A stretch of 64,000 nucleotides of DNA from Mesorhizobium sp. ZC-5 (GTDB lineage Bacteria > Pseudomonadota > Alphaproteobacteria > Rhizobiales > Rhizobiaceae): contig NZ_JAOWPT010000009.1 in NCBI RefSeq assembly GCF_025753855.1, positions 1 to 64,000 of the forward strand, given 5' to 3'. The translations under genes and the position numbers were made by a program. Under the pieces are notes generated by a model that was not told where the DNA came from, did no database searches, and worked only from the letters and a program-made list of their open reading frames with translations. Each line of letters opens with the position of its first letter. Positions within the stretch are counted from its first letter, which is position 1. Of this stretch, positions 25,233 through 32,921 are shown in pieces.

Positions 25233-26011
25233 TGGACAGATCCGCAGCTTGGCCGTGGCGCGGGGGGCGGCCTCCACATCTGCCGCGTCCAGAGACGGTG
25301 CCGAAAGCGTTTCTGCTGCCCGGCGATCCCGCACGCGTCGACTTCGCATCCTCGGTGCTCCACGACTTCGTCATCGTGGGCCAGAATCGGGAGTTCCGCA
25401 TGGGCTGCGGTTATCTTGGCGATGTTCTCATAGGCGTCTGCTCCACGGGCATTGGCGGGGCATCGGCAGAAATCGCCACGGTCGAACTTGCCGGCATGGG
25501 GGCGAAATTCCTGATCCGCACTGGCGGTTGCGGCGCGTTGTCGGAAGATCTCGCTCTCGGGGATTTTCTCATCATCGATGAGGCAGTACGCAACAGTGGC
25601 GTAGCCGCTATCTATGCGCCGGATGCGGATATGCCGGTCTGCGCCGACACCGAGATCAGTGAAGCCCTGGTTCAGGCATGCGGCTTTCTTGGAGTTCCGG
25701 CCCGGCGCGGCCGGTGCCTGACGGCGGACGGCTATTACCGCGCGCAGGGCCGGCCGGTTTTCGCAGCAGGGCAGGGAAATTCGTCCCTGCTGGACGAGTT
25801 CGCGGCCGCGGGTGCCGATGCCGTTGAGATGGAGTCCGAGGTGATCCTCGCAGTTGCTGCGGTCTGCGGCGTACGGGCCGGGGCGGTTCTTGCGGTTCAT
25901 GCGCATCGGCGAAGCGATGGCTGGCTCGAAGATTATGAGAAGACACAGCACGACCTAATCAGCATCGGTGCGCAAAGTGCGGCGCACCTGATCAAGGCGC
26001 CGAACCCATAA
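25211..26011 (+). CDS. Nucleoside phosphorylase (uridine/purine phosphorylase family)
   Basis: A 266-residue PNP_UDP_1 family enzyme: phosphate-binding LLPGDPARV, the STGIGGASAEIA loop, RTGGCGAL and the nucleoside-binding motif VEMESEVI. It would split a nucleoside with phosphate into base and ribose-1-phosphate in the cytosol. The start at 25211 overlaps the permease end by 22 bases with GGAG just upstream; ATG codons at 25223, 25229 and 25232 are alternatives. The C-terminal half lacks the usual charged base-specificity segment of E. coli Udp as far as I can tell, so uridine is only a guess. Location in a transporter operon next to pyrimidine genes supports a pyrimidine nucleoside. Confidence 0.82.
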   Translation: MAAFMAMMDRSAAWPWRGGRPPHLPRPETVPKAFLLPGDPARVDFASSVLHDFVIVGQNREFRMGCGYLGDVLIGVCSTGIGGASAEIATVELAGMGAKFLIRTGGCGALSEDLALGDFLIIDEAVRNSGVAAIYAPDADMPVCADTEISEALVQACGFLGVPARRGRCLTADGYYRAQGRPVFAAGQGNSSLLDEFAAAGADAVEMESEVILAVAAVCGVRAGAVLAVHAHRRSDGWLEDYEKTQHDLISIGAQSAAHLIKAPNP

Positions 26012-26033
26012 CAAACCGACAGAGGAGAAAGTC

Positions 26034-27038
26034 ATGCAGATCCACGGAAGGCTCAACGTAGTATGGATCGTCCCGCTGCTAATGATGACGTTGTTCGTTG
26101 GCGCCATCACCGCCAGGGCCGACGAGAAGGTGACCATACAGATCGACGGCGCGGCAGTACCCTATTATCTGCCGTTGTACGTCGCCCAGAAGGAAGGCTA
26201 CTTCAAGGAACAGGGATTGGAGGTTGAATTCCTCTATGCCAATGCCGCCGACATCCTGAACAATGTCGCGGCAGGAAATGTCCAGTTTGGCTTTCCGAAC
26301 GGTGATGCGGTCATCTCTGCCCGCGCCAACGGCATTCCCGTGAAGGTTGTCCACTCGACTTATCAGCGCGGGATCGGTGCAGTGCTGTTCAAGGATGCAA
26401 GCGGCATCAAGTCTCCGGCCGACCTCGTCGGCAAGAAGGTGGCCGTGACCAGCTATGGAAGCCCGAACTATATCCAGCTTCAGGTCATGATGAGCCAGGC
26501 CGGCAAGTCGATTGATGATGTGAAAGTCGAGATCGTTGGAACCGGGGCGATCCTCGATGCGCTGAAGTCCGACCAGGTGGATGCCATCGTCTTCTCGATG
26601 CTACGCTACTATGCGTTGAAGGCCGAAGGCTTGGACGTTGGTATGATCGCCGCAGACGATTTTCTTCCGAGCCACGGTAACGTGCTCGTCACTTCGGAAG
26701 ATTATCTCGCCTCTAATTCCCAGCAAGTGAAGGGTTTTGTCACCGCCCTCGACAAGGCGCTGAAGCATATTGTCGAGGGTGATGCCGGAAAGGAAGTCCA
26801 GATGGCGATAAGGGACTACGCGCCAACCTTTGCGCCGCAGGAGAAGGTGGTAACCGAAATCATCAAGGAGGTCTTCATTAAGACCCTCTGGCAGAGCACA
26901 GATACCGAGAAGAACGGGTTCGGCTACGGAAATGTCGAATCGTGGCAGAAGACGATCGATGTCGCCGCCGAATACAAAGCAATACCGGAATCGTTTCCGG
27001 CCGCCGACCTCGTGGTCGAAAAGCCCTCAGACCTCTGA
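26034..27038 (+). CDS. NMT1/THI5-like ABC substrate-binding protein
   Basis: A 334-residue periplasmic binding protein with a signal peptide (cleavage near ITARA-DE) and the NMT1 pattern VPYYLPLYVAQKEGYFKEQGL...VQFGFPNGDAVISARANGIPVK. The family binds thiamine precursors, riboflavin, taurine-like or pyrimidine ligands. AGAGGAGA lies 7 bases before the ATG. It sits between the phosphorylase and second permease, within one operon. Confidence 0.92.
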   Translation: MQIHGRLNVVWIVPLLMMTLFVGAITARADEKVTIQIDGAAVPYYLPLYVAQKEGYFKEQGLEVEFLYANAADILNNVAAGNVQFGFPNGDAVISARANGIPVKVVHSTYQRGIGAVLFKDASGIKSPADLVGKKVAVTSYGSPNYIQLQVMMSQAGKSIDDVKVEIVGTGAILDALKSDQVDAIVFSMLRYYALKAEGLDVGMIAADDFLPSHGNVLVTSEDYLASNSQQVKGFVTALDKALKHIVEGDAGKEVQMAIRDYAPTFAPQEKVVTEIIKEVFIKTLWQSTDTEKNGFGYGNVESWQKTIDVAAEYKAIPESFPAADLVVEKPSDL

Positions 27039-27085
27039 TTTGCATGGCGCTCCGATCTCAAGACCGGAGCGCCCGGAGACACCGG

Positions 27086-27850
27086 ATGCGCGCCGTCATT
27101 TCATTCGCGATATTTGTTGCACTGTGGTGGCTGGCGGTGGCACTGCTCGGAGTACCGGAATATCTCGTGCCGTCGCCTCCGGCACTCGCAGCGAAATTCT
27201 GGTTCCTGACAACGCAGGCAGGCCTGTTTAGCCACATTCCAGTAACATTGATGGAGATCGTGATCGGATTTGTCATCGGGACGGCGGCTGGCATCGCAAT
27301 CGCGGTACTGTTCGTCCGGCTGCCAATGTTCGAAATTGTTCTCGATCCTGTCATTATTTTTGTCCAGACGGCCCCCAAGATCGCTATTGCTCCGCTGCTC
27401 CTGCTCTGGCTAGGGCTCGGGGCGTCGCCGAAGATCGTTCTGGTGGCCATTGTCACCTTCTTCCCAGTGCTGTCCAACATGCTGAGCGCGTTGCGCTCGA
27501 TCGACCCCAATATGCTCGCGCTGGCGAAGATACTGCGCTTGAATGGATGGAGGCGGCTCTGGCGGATCGAACTCCCGCAATCGCTGCCACTGCTGTTCAC
27601 AGGCATGAAAGTAGGCGTCACGCTGGCTGTCACTGCGGCAGTCATCGGCGAACTCATGGGCGCACGCGCCGGGCTTGGCTATCTGCTCAGCCTTGGGCAA
27701 GAAACCGCCGACATCGGGCTCGTGCTTGTCAGCGTTCTTCTGTTGTCATTGCTTGGCTATGGGCTCTTCCTGGCTGTCGATCAGGCAGAGCGCAGAATGT
27801 TGAGATGGCATGAAAGCGCCGTTGCGCGCGATCGCCTTTTGCTCGAATAG
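27086..27850 (+). CDS. NitT/TauT-family ABC transporter permease (second)
   Basis: A 254-residue inner-membrane permease paralogous to the one at 24480 (shared FVQTAPKIAIAPLLLLWLG and IELPQSLPLLFTGMKVG blocks). GGAGA lies 8 bases before the ATG at 27086; the longer open frame to 26942 overlaps the binding-protein gene and is not coding-like. Six hydrophobic segments are visible. It probably forms the channel together with the first permease. Confidence 0.92.
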   Translation: MRAVISFAIFVALWWLAVALLGVPEYLVPSPPALAAKFWFLTTQAGLFSHIPVTLMEIVIGFVIGTAAGIAIAVLFVRLPMFEIVLDPVIIFVQTAPKIAIAPLLLLWLGLGASPKIVLVAIVTFFPVLSNMLSALRSIDPNMLALAKILRLNGWRRLWRIELPQSLPLLFTGMKVGVTLAVTAAVIGELMGARAGLGYLLSLGQETADIGLVLVSVLLLSLLGYGLFLAVDQAERRMLRWHESAVARDRLLLE

Positions 27851-27892
27851 GAGTCCGCACGGCACTTTGCATACTTCTGCAACTGCGATAAT

Positions 27893-27910
27893 CGTCTAAA
27901 TAATGAGACG
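27893..27910. promoter_or_regulatory. Operator-like dyad before the XRE gene
   Basis: CGTCTAAATAATGAGACG matches the 23673 dyad at 15 of 18 bases with the same GTCT-N6-TGAGAC spacing. It ends 24 bases before the XRE start, so autoregulation is likely. Confidence 0.68.
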
Positions 27911-27933
27911 GTTAACCGCGCCGGAGAGCTACG

Positions 27934-28863
27934 ATGACAAGCCAGTTCGAGGAAATCGGTCGACGTCTGAAAGCATACAGAATGGGTCGGGACCTCACCG
28001 CGGATGCGATCGCCGACGAGTTGGGTATCTCGCGCGCCGCAGTCTATCGCATCGAAACCGGCGGCGTGGTCAAGATCGAGACGCTCGAAAGGCTGGCCAA
28101 TGTGCTCAATACGACCGTGGCGTCCCTGCTTGGTGCGGGCGTGGAATATTATGCCAATCCGATCAGCTATTTCGAGCGCATGCGTCAGGTCGAGGGTGAA
28201 GCTGACCAGGTGGTGGCGCATTTCCCTCCCTTGTCCTACCTGCTGACCTCGGACGCGTTTCCGAAATACCTCAAGCGGACGCTTCTGGAATCCCTGCCCC
28301 CCCACATCTCTGCCAAGAGCGCTGAGCAGGAGATAGACACCATCATTTCCATCCTTGACGAGCGCAAGCAAGCAAGCCAGCGGCGGCGGTTGAGCGTCGT
28401 GAATTTCGTCAATTTGCTGGAGATCGAGCGCTGGCTGAAACTTGGAATCGTTGGCCGGTTCGACTTGTCCGGCACAGAACTTGGCGAGCGTCGCAAGGCC
28501 GCCCGCCTCGAGGTAGAGCACCTGATCACTTTGATTGAAAGCGAGCCGATGGGCATTCAGATCGGATTGATCGAGGAGGTTCTTCCGAATACCGCCTTCC
28601 AGCTGTTCCGCACCGCGGATAAGACCTATCTGGGCGTCAGTCCATTCCGTCTAGGCGGCGATCTGCCCAATATCCGCTCGGGCGTCGCGATGATGACTGC
28701 CGACATCGAGCCGGTGCGGCTCTACGAGACACTCGTCGAGAATTTGTGGCGACGTGCGCGCAAGGGCAGGGAAGCCGCCACCCTGTTGCACACCGTGCTG
28801 GATCGATCAGGCATTGCCGCTACGGCTAGGTCGACCAAGCGACGGAGTTCAAGGACAGCCTAA
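27934..28863 (+). CDS. XRE-family transcriptional regulator
   Basis: A 309-residue regulator with an N-terminal helix-turn-helix of the Cro/CI type (residues about 6-62; RRLKAY...TADAIADELGISRAAVYRIETG). The large C-terminal part (from about 85) is unrecognised and is probably the effector or oligomerisation domain. It lies 83 bases after the ABC permease gene with a dyad in the spacer, and faces pyrE tail to tail. Position and shared dyads make it the likely regulator of the ABC operon and, more tentatively, the pyr/TRAP genes. Confidence 0.9.
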   Translation: MTSQFEEIGRRLKAYRMGRDLTADAIADELGISRAAVYRIETGGVVKIETLERLANVLNTTVASLLGAGVEYYANPISYFERMRQVEGEADQVVAHFPPLSYLLTSDAFPKYLKRTLLESLPPHISAKSAEQEIDTIISILDERKQASQRRRLSVVNFVNLLEIERWLKLGIVGRFDLSGTELGERRKAARLEVEHLITLIESEPMGIQIGLIEEVLPNTAFQLFRTADKTYLGVSPFRLGGDLPNIRSGVAMMTADIEPVRLYETLVENLWRRARKGREAATLLHTVLDRSGIAATARSTKRRSSRTA

Positions 28864-28870
28864 GCTGTCC
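28853..28870. terminator. Hairpin spanning the XRE stop, shared with pyrE
   Basis: GGACAGC and GCTGTCC form a perfect 7-bp stem with loop CTAA; the XRE stop codon TAA is inside the loop. pyrE ends 3 bases further on the other strand, so it could serve both transcripts. Confidence 0.55.
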
Positions 28871-28872
28871 AC

Positions 28873-29577
28873 TCAGGCTTCGTTGCCGAAATCCGAAATT
28901 CCGCCATGGGCAGCTGACCATTTGGCAGGTTCGTTGAGAAACTGCTCAACCTCAGCCAGAATCTTCGGCTCGAAGTGACCGCTCGATTTCGCGACCTCCA
29001 GTACATGCCACCACGTGGTAAGATAATGGAGGTGAACGCCAAGCTCGTCCATCAGTTCGCGGCTCTTGGGGAAGATGTCGTAGTAGAACAGTACGAAGCA
29101 ATGGTCGACGTTGGCGCCTGCGTTGCGTAGAGCTTGGCAGAAATTGATCTTGCTACGTCCGTCGGTGGCCAGGTCCTCGACCAGCAGGGTGCGTGCGCCA
29201 GCTGCGACTTCGCCCTCGATCTGGGCGTTGCGGCCAAACCCCTTGGCCTTTTTCCTTACATATTGCATCGGCAGCATAAGCCGATCGGAAATCCAGGCGG
29301 CGAACGGGATGCCAGCGGTTTCACCTCCCGCGACGCTGTCGATAGATTCATAGCCGATGTCCCGCACAATGGTGGCAGCCGCAAAGTCGATCAGCGATGA
29401 TCTCAGCCGCGGGTAGGAAATGATCTTTCGGCAATCGATGTAGACCGGGCTCGCCCAGCCGGATGTGAAGAAAAATGGCTTCTCGTCATAGAAGTGGACG
29501 GCCTTGATTTCGAGCAGCATCTTGGCTGCCTCCTTGGCGATCGTCTCTTTGTCGACAGGCGTATAGAGGCTGGGCAT
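28873..29577 (-). CDS. pyrE: Orotate phosphoribosyltransferase
   Basis: A 234-residue OPRT that joins orotate and PRPP to OMP in the cytosol. It has the N-terminal [18 protein letters not shown] block of rhizobial Pyr[11 protein letters not shown], the flexible-loop [15 protein letters not shown] and the PRPP motif [13 protein letters not shown]. The PRPP motif carries Arg where Gly is more usual, and a typical housekeeping rhizobial PyrE has TTAGGS here, so this is likely a second, specialised copy. GGAGAACG lies before ATG 29577, fixing the start. It is divergent from pyrK with a palindrome-rich spacer. Confidence 0.92.
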   Translation of the reverse strand: MPSLYTPVDKETIAKEAAKMLLEIKAVHFYDEKPFFFTSGWASPVYIDCRKIISYPRLRSSLIDFAAATIVRDIGYESIDSVAGGETAGIPFAAWISDRLMLPMQYVRKKAKGFGRNAQIEGEVAAGARTLLVEDLATDGRSKINFCQALRNAGANVDHCFVLFYYDIFPKSRELMDELGVHLHYLTTWWHVLEVAKSSGHFEPKILAEVEQFLNEPAKWSAAHGGISDFGNEA

Positions 29578-29756
29578 CGGTCGTTCTCCACCAGGTGTGC
29601 GTCGGCGACCACCGGCATGGTGGTGTCGAGTTTGGGCGCTTGTCGGATGCAAACGGCCCCTTCTGTCGGTGATGGGCCTGCTCGTCAATCCTTGTTATCC
29701 CGCGGTACAGAATTCTCCACCGTAAAAGATGCCCGTTTCGATTCAAATCCTCATCA

Positions 29757-29774
29757 TTGCGACAACTGTCGCAA
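29757..29774. promoter_or_regulatory. Perfect palindrome in the pyrE/pyrK divergent spacer
   Basis: TTGCGACAACTGTCGCAA is an 8-bp perfect inverted repeat with a 2-base centre. A related GCGAC-G-GTCGC dyad is at 29829-29839, just before the pyrK ATG. Their role as operators is inferred. Confidence 0.6.
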
Positions 29775-29785
29775 AAAAGAGACTA

Positions 29786-29803
29786 AGTCTTGCAATTGAG
29801 ATT
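29786..29803. promoter_or_regulatory. Weak match to the XRE-locus dyad
   Basis: GTCT-N6-TGAGA (29787-29801) keeps the spacing seen at 23673 and 27893 but matches only 10 of 18 bases overall. It could be chance. Confidence 0.3.
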
Positions 29804-29828
29804 GCCTTGTGTAAGGCTGTCTTTTTTC

Positions 29829-29839
29829 GCGACGGTCGC
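29829..29839. promoter_or_regulatory. Small dyad just upstream of pyrK
   Basis: GCGACGGTCGC, 3 bases before the pyrK ATG, preceded by a T-run as in the inverse of the 29757 palindrome. It occupies the place of a Shine-Dalgarno sequence, so protein or RNA structure here could limit translation. Confidence 0.4.
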
Positions 29840-29842
29840 AGG

Positions 29843-30688
29843 ATGCTCCAGAATTTGACGCTGACTAACCACGATGCACAAGAGGACTGGCGGCCCACTG
29901 TCTCGACCGAAACTGCTGTTGTGCTCAGCAACAAGGCAGTCAACGGTGAATATCGGCGGCTGGTGATGTCCTGCAGCGCGCTCGCCGCCTCGGCCGAGCC
30001 GGGCCAATTCTTCCAGCTTCTTTGTCCGGAATCTGCCGGCGAAAAGCCGTTTTTGCGCCGGCCCATGAGCGTGTACGGAATGCGAAAGGCACCGCCGGAA
30101 GTCGAATTCCTGTACAAGGTGACTGGGGCAGGCACGCGCGGACTTGAAACCCTGGTTCAGGGCGATCCTCTCGATATCTTCGGCCCTCTCGGTGTCGGTT
30201 TCAAACTCGACCTGTCATGGCGCAGCATCGCGCTTGTCGGCCGCGGAGCCGGGCTGGCGACACTGGCACCGCTCGCATCAATGGCCGCCCAAGCCGGCAT
30301 TCATGTCACCGCGATCCTGAGCGCGCGACGCCCGGACCTTTTGGTTTCCGCCGATCTGTTTCGGAACTGCGGCGCCGATGTCGTTGGCGTGACGGATTCA
30401 GAAGCCACCAGCGGTCCAGCGAACGTCGAGAAGATCCTTCGCGGGCTGATCGCCGGCCGGGGCTGCGATGCCTTTTTCACCTGCGGCTCCAGCCGCCTGA
30501 TGCGGGTCCTGCAGCGGCTCGCAGCGGAATTCGGCCTCGTCGGTCAGATCGCGATGGAGCAGCAGATGGCCTGCGGTATCGGGCTTTGCCATTGCTGCGT
30601 GCGCGACTTCAACATGAACGGTGACATCGTCAGCCGCCGCGTCTGCTGGGACGGCCCGGTCTTCGACCTCGCGGAGGCTATGCCGTGA
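29843..30688 (+). CDS. pyrK: Dihydroorotate dehydrogenase electron-transfer subunit
   Basis: A 281-residue PyrK-type iron-sulfur flavoprotein that passes electrons between PyrD and NAD. Flavin-binding FLRRPMSVYG (70-79), nucleotide-binding VGRGAGLATLAP, and [2Fe-2S] ligands Cys244, Cys249, Cys252 and Cys268 are all present (C-x4-C-x2-C-x15-C). The ATG at 29843 begins the homology; the 38 codons of open frame before it cross the palindromes. Its stop overlaps pyrD as GTGA. A PyrK means the adjacent PyrD is NAD-linked (class 1B), unlike the quinone-linked class 2 enzyme usual in alphaproteobacteria. Confidence 0.92.
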   Translation: MLQNLTLTNHDAQEDWRPTVSTETAVVLSNKAVNGEYRRLVMSCSALAASAEPGQFFQLLCPESAGEKPFLRRPMSVYGMRKAPPEVEFLYKVTGAGTRGLETLVQGDPLDIFGPLGVGFKLDLSWRSIALVGRGAGLATLAPLASMAAQAGIHVTAILSARRPDLLVSADLFRNCGADVVGVTDSEATSGPANVEKILRGLIAGRGCDAFFTCGSSRLMRVLQRLAAEFGLVGQIAMEQQMACGIGLCHCCVRDFNMNGDIVSRRVCWDGPVFDLAEAMP

Positions 30689-31635
30689 GCGTCGACCTGT
30701 CCGTCACTGTCGGAACGCTGAGGTTACGCAACCCGGTCATGCCGGCATCAGGCACATTCGCTGAAGGCCTCGATAATGTCGTCGACTTCGAGAAGCTGGG
30801 TGCGCTTGTCACAAAGACCATTACGCACGAACTGCGAACGGGCAACCCGCTGCCCAGGGTTGTCGAGCAGCCTAGCGGGCTGATCAACTCGATCGGGATT
30901 CCGTCAAAGGGGCTCGATCACTTTGTGGAACATATGCTGCCGCTTTACGCGCGCTATTCCACGCCGCTTGTTGTCAGCATTTCGGCTCCGACCGTGGAGG
31001 GTTTCGCCAACCTTGCCAGGGCAGTCTCCATCCCTGGTGTTGCCGCCATCGAAGCGAACATCTCCTGCCCCAATATCGAAGAGGATGGGAAAGCTTTTGC
31101 GATGACACCGGAATCGACGGAGCGCGTGACGTCGGCGTTAAGGAGCTCAACCGGACTTCCGCTATGGGTGAAACTCACACCCAATACCGGCGATATCGCT
31201 GCTGTCGCTCGTTCAGCCGAAAGGGCAGGAGCGAACGCCCTGGTGGTCGCGAACACGATCCTTGCGATGGCAATCGACCTGAAGACCTTCAGGCCAAGCC
31301 TCGGCAACATTCTGGGAGGCCTGTCAGGGCCGGCAGTGAAGCCGATCATCCTTCGACAAGTCTATCAGTGCGCAAAGGTTGTCGCGATACCGGTCATAGG
31401 ATGCGGCGGCATCGCCACTGCCAAGGATGCGGCGGAATTTATGCTGGCTGGCGCGACAGCGGTGCAGGTGGGTACCGCCACATTCATCCAGCCTGATGCC
31501 ATGGTTCGGATAATCGATGGAATAAAGCAGTTCTGTCTGCACCGGGACATCCCGAGAGCAAGTGATCTCGTTGGCGGACTGGTCGTGGAGGAGAGCGACG
31601 AGCCGGACATGGCCTGGATGGAGCCGGCGCAATGA
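30685..31635 (+). CDS. pyrD: Dihydroorotate dehydrogenase, catalytic subunit class 1B
   Basis: A 316-residue class 1B enzyme: FMN-site NPVMPASGTF, active-site Cys128 in EANISCPN (class 2 enzymes have Ser), KLTPN, and GCGGIATAKDAAEFMLAGATAVQVGT pattern in two halves. It interconverts dihydroorotate and orotate with PyrK and NAD in the cytosol. The direction is open: class 1B enzymes serve biosynthesis in Gram-positives and orotate breakdown in orotate-fermenting clostridia. GTG start is set by the GTGA overlap with pyrK; the stop overlaps the amidohydrolase gene as ATGA. Confidence 0.92.
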   Translation: MSVDLSVTVGTLRLRNPVMPASGTFAEGLDNVVDFEKLGALVTKTITHELRTGNPLPRVVEQPSGLINSIGIPSKGLDHFVEHMLPLYARYSTPLVVSISAPTVEGFANLARAVSIPGVAAIEANISCPNIEEDGKAFAMTPESTERVTSALRSSTGLPLWVKLTPNTGDIAAVARSAERAGANALVVANTILAMAIDLKTFRPSLGNILGGLSGPAVKPIILRQVYQCAKVVAIPVIGCGGIATAKDAAEFMLAGATAVQVGTATFIQPDAMVRIIDGIKQFCLHRDIPRASDLVGGLVVEESDEPDMAWMEPAQ

Positions 31636-32921
31636 CCGCGTCCGCAATCCGCGAGCCGCACGCCAGGCCGGCAGAATTCGCCAGGCTTACGCAGTTGTTC
31701 GAACGACTGAAGCGCTCGGCATTCGACGGTATTGGCATCAGCCGGCTTGCCTACAGTGACAAGGAATCCGAAGCGCTGGACATCATTGAGGCCGAAGCTT
31801 TGCAGATAGGGCTGACCACCGAGCGGGACGCTGCCGCCAATCTCGTTGCCACGTTGCCCGGTACGAACGAAAACCTGCCGTTCATTGCATGCGGTTCCCA
31901 TCTCGATTCGGTGCCGCAGGGAGGAAATTATGACGGCGCCGCCGGCGTCGTGGCCGCACTCATGGTGCTCGCCCGGATGAAGCAGGAGAACATCCGCCCG
32001 CGCCGGACCGTTAAACTGTTTGCTCTTCGCGGCGAGGAGAGTGCCCGGTTTGGCAAACCTTATCTCGGCTCGAGCTGCCTGTTTGGAGCGCTAAAGCCTT
32101 CCGACCTGCGGATCGCGGCGCAGAATGATAGTCGTTTGCTCGGGGACTGTATGCGCACGGTCGGCGTTGAAGTCGACAGAATCGCCCGTGGGGAAGCCCT
32201 TCTCGAGCCAAGTTCGATCGCTGCCTGGATCGAGCTCCATATCGAACAGGGCCCGGTCCTCATCGCACGCAATCTGCCCGTTGGCATCGTAACTGGCATT
32301 CGCGGCAATATCCGGCACCGCGCGGTCGAGTGCGTCGGCGAGGCGGGCCATTCGGGCGCGGTGCCGCGCTGGCTACGTCATGATGCAGTCTTTGGCATGT
32401 GCGATCTGATCGCGAATCTTGATTCGCATTGGCGTACGCTACTCGAACGCGGTCATGACCTCGTGCTCACCTCCGGCATCGTATCAACCGACTCGGAGGT
32501 GAACGCCATAGCCCGTATTCCCGAGATCGTCCGATTTGCGTTCGAGATACGCAGCCAGAGCAGGGCCACCTTGGAGGCGGCTTACAATCTGTTTTTGTCC
32601 GAGTGCGCCGCTGTCTCCAAGGAGCGCGGTGTTGCATTTCGCTTTGACGAAAGGGTCGAGGCGGCCGGGGCAGCGATGGACAAGGGTTGGGTGGAGCGGT
32701 TAACCACGGCGGCAGCAGCACTCGGTCTGCCGTCGGAAACCATTCCGAGCGGTGCCGGCCATGACGCGGCGGTGTTCGCGAACGCCGGTGTTCCTAGCGC
32801 CATGATCTTTGTGCGCAACCAGAATGGTTCCCACAACCCGCGCGAAGCGATGGAAATATCGGACCTGATCGCTGGTGTGGATGTGATGCACGCAGCAATC
32901 CGCGAGGCAGCGATGCAATGA
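31632..32921 (+). CDS. M20 N-carbamoyl-amino-acid amidohydrolase, putative ureidosuccinase
   Basis: A 429-residue metallohydrolase of the allantoate / N-carbamoyl-amino-acid / beta-ureidopropionase group. Metal ligands include His90 and Asp101 (SHLDSVPQGGNYDGAAG), Glu135/136 in RGEESARF, His in ELHIEQGPVL, and the C-terminal GAGHDA. It hydrolyses a carbamoyl-amine to amine, CO2 and ammonia. Between pyrD and pyrC the natural substrate would be N-carbamoyl-L-aspartate (ureidosuccinate), giving L-aspartate; this is inference from order. N-carbamoyl-beta-alanine (reductive uracil path) is the main alternative, but no PydA or dihydropyrimidinase gene is nearby. ATGA overlaps couple it on both sides. 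Confidence 0.85.
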   Translation: MTASAIREPHARPAEFARLTQLFERLKRSAFDGIGISRLAYSDKESEALDIIEAEALQIGLTTERDAAANLVATLPGTNENLPFIACGSHLDSVPQGGNYDGAAGVVAALMVLARMKQENIRPRRTVKLFALRGEESARFGKPYLGSSCLFGALKPSDLRIAAQNDSRLLGDCMRTVGVEVDRIARGEALLEPSSIAAWIELHIEQGPVLIARNLPVGIVTGIRGNIRHRAVECVGEAGHSGAVPRWLRHDAVFGMCDLIANLDSHWRTLLERGHDLVLTSGIVSTDSEVNAIARIPEIVRFAFEIRSQSRATLEAAYNLFLSECAAVSKERGVAFRFDERVEAAGAAMDKGWVERLTTAAAALGLPSETIPSGAGHDAAVFANAGVPSAMIFVRNQNGSHNPREAMEISDLIAGVDVMHAAIREAAMQ

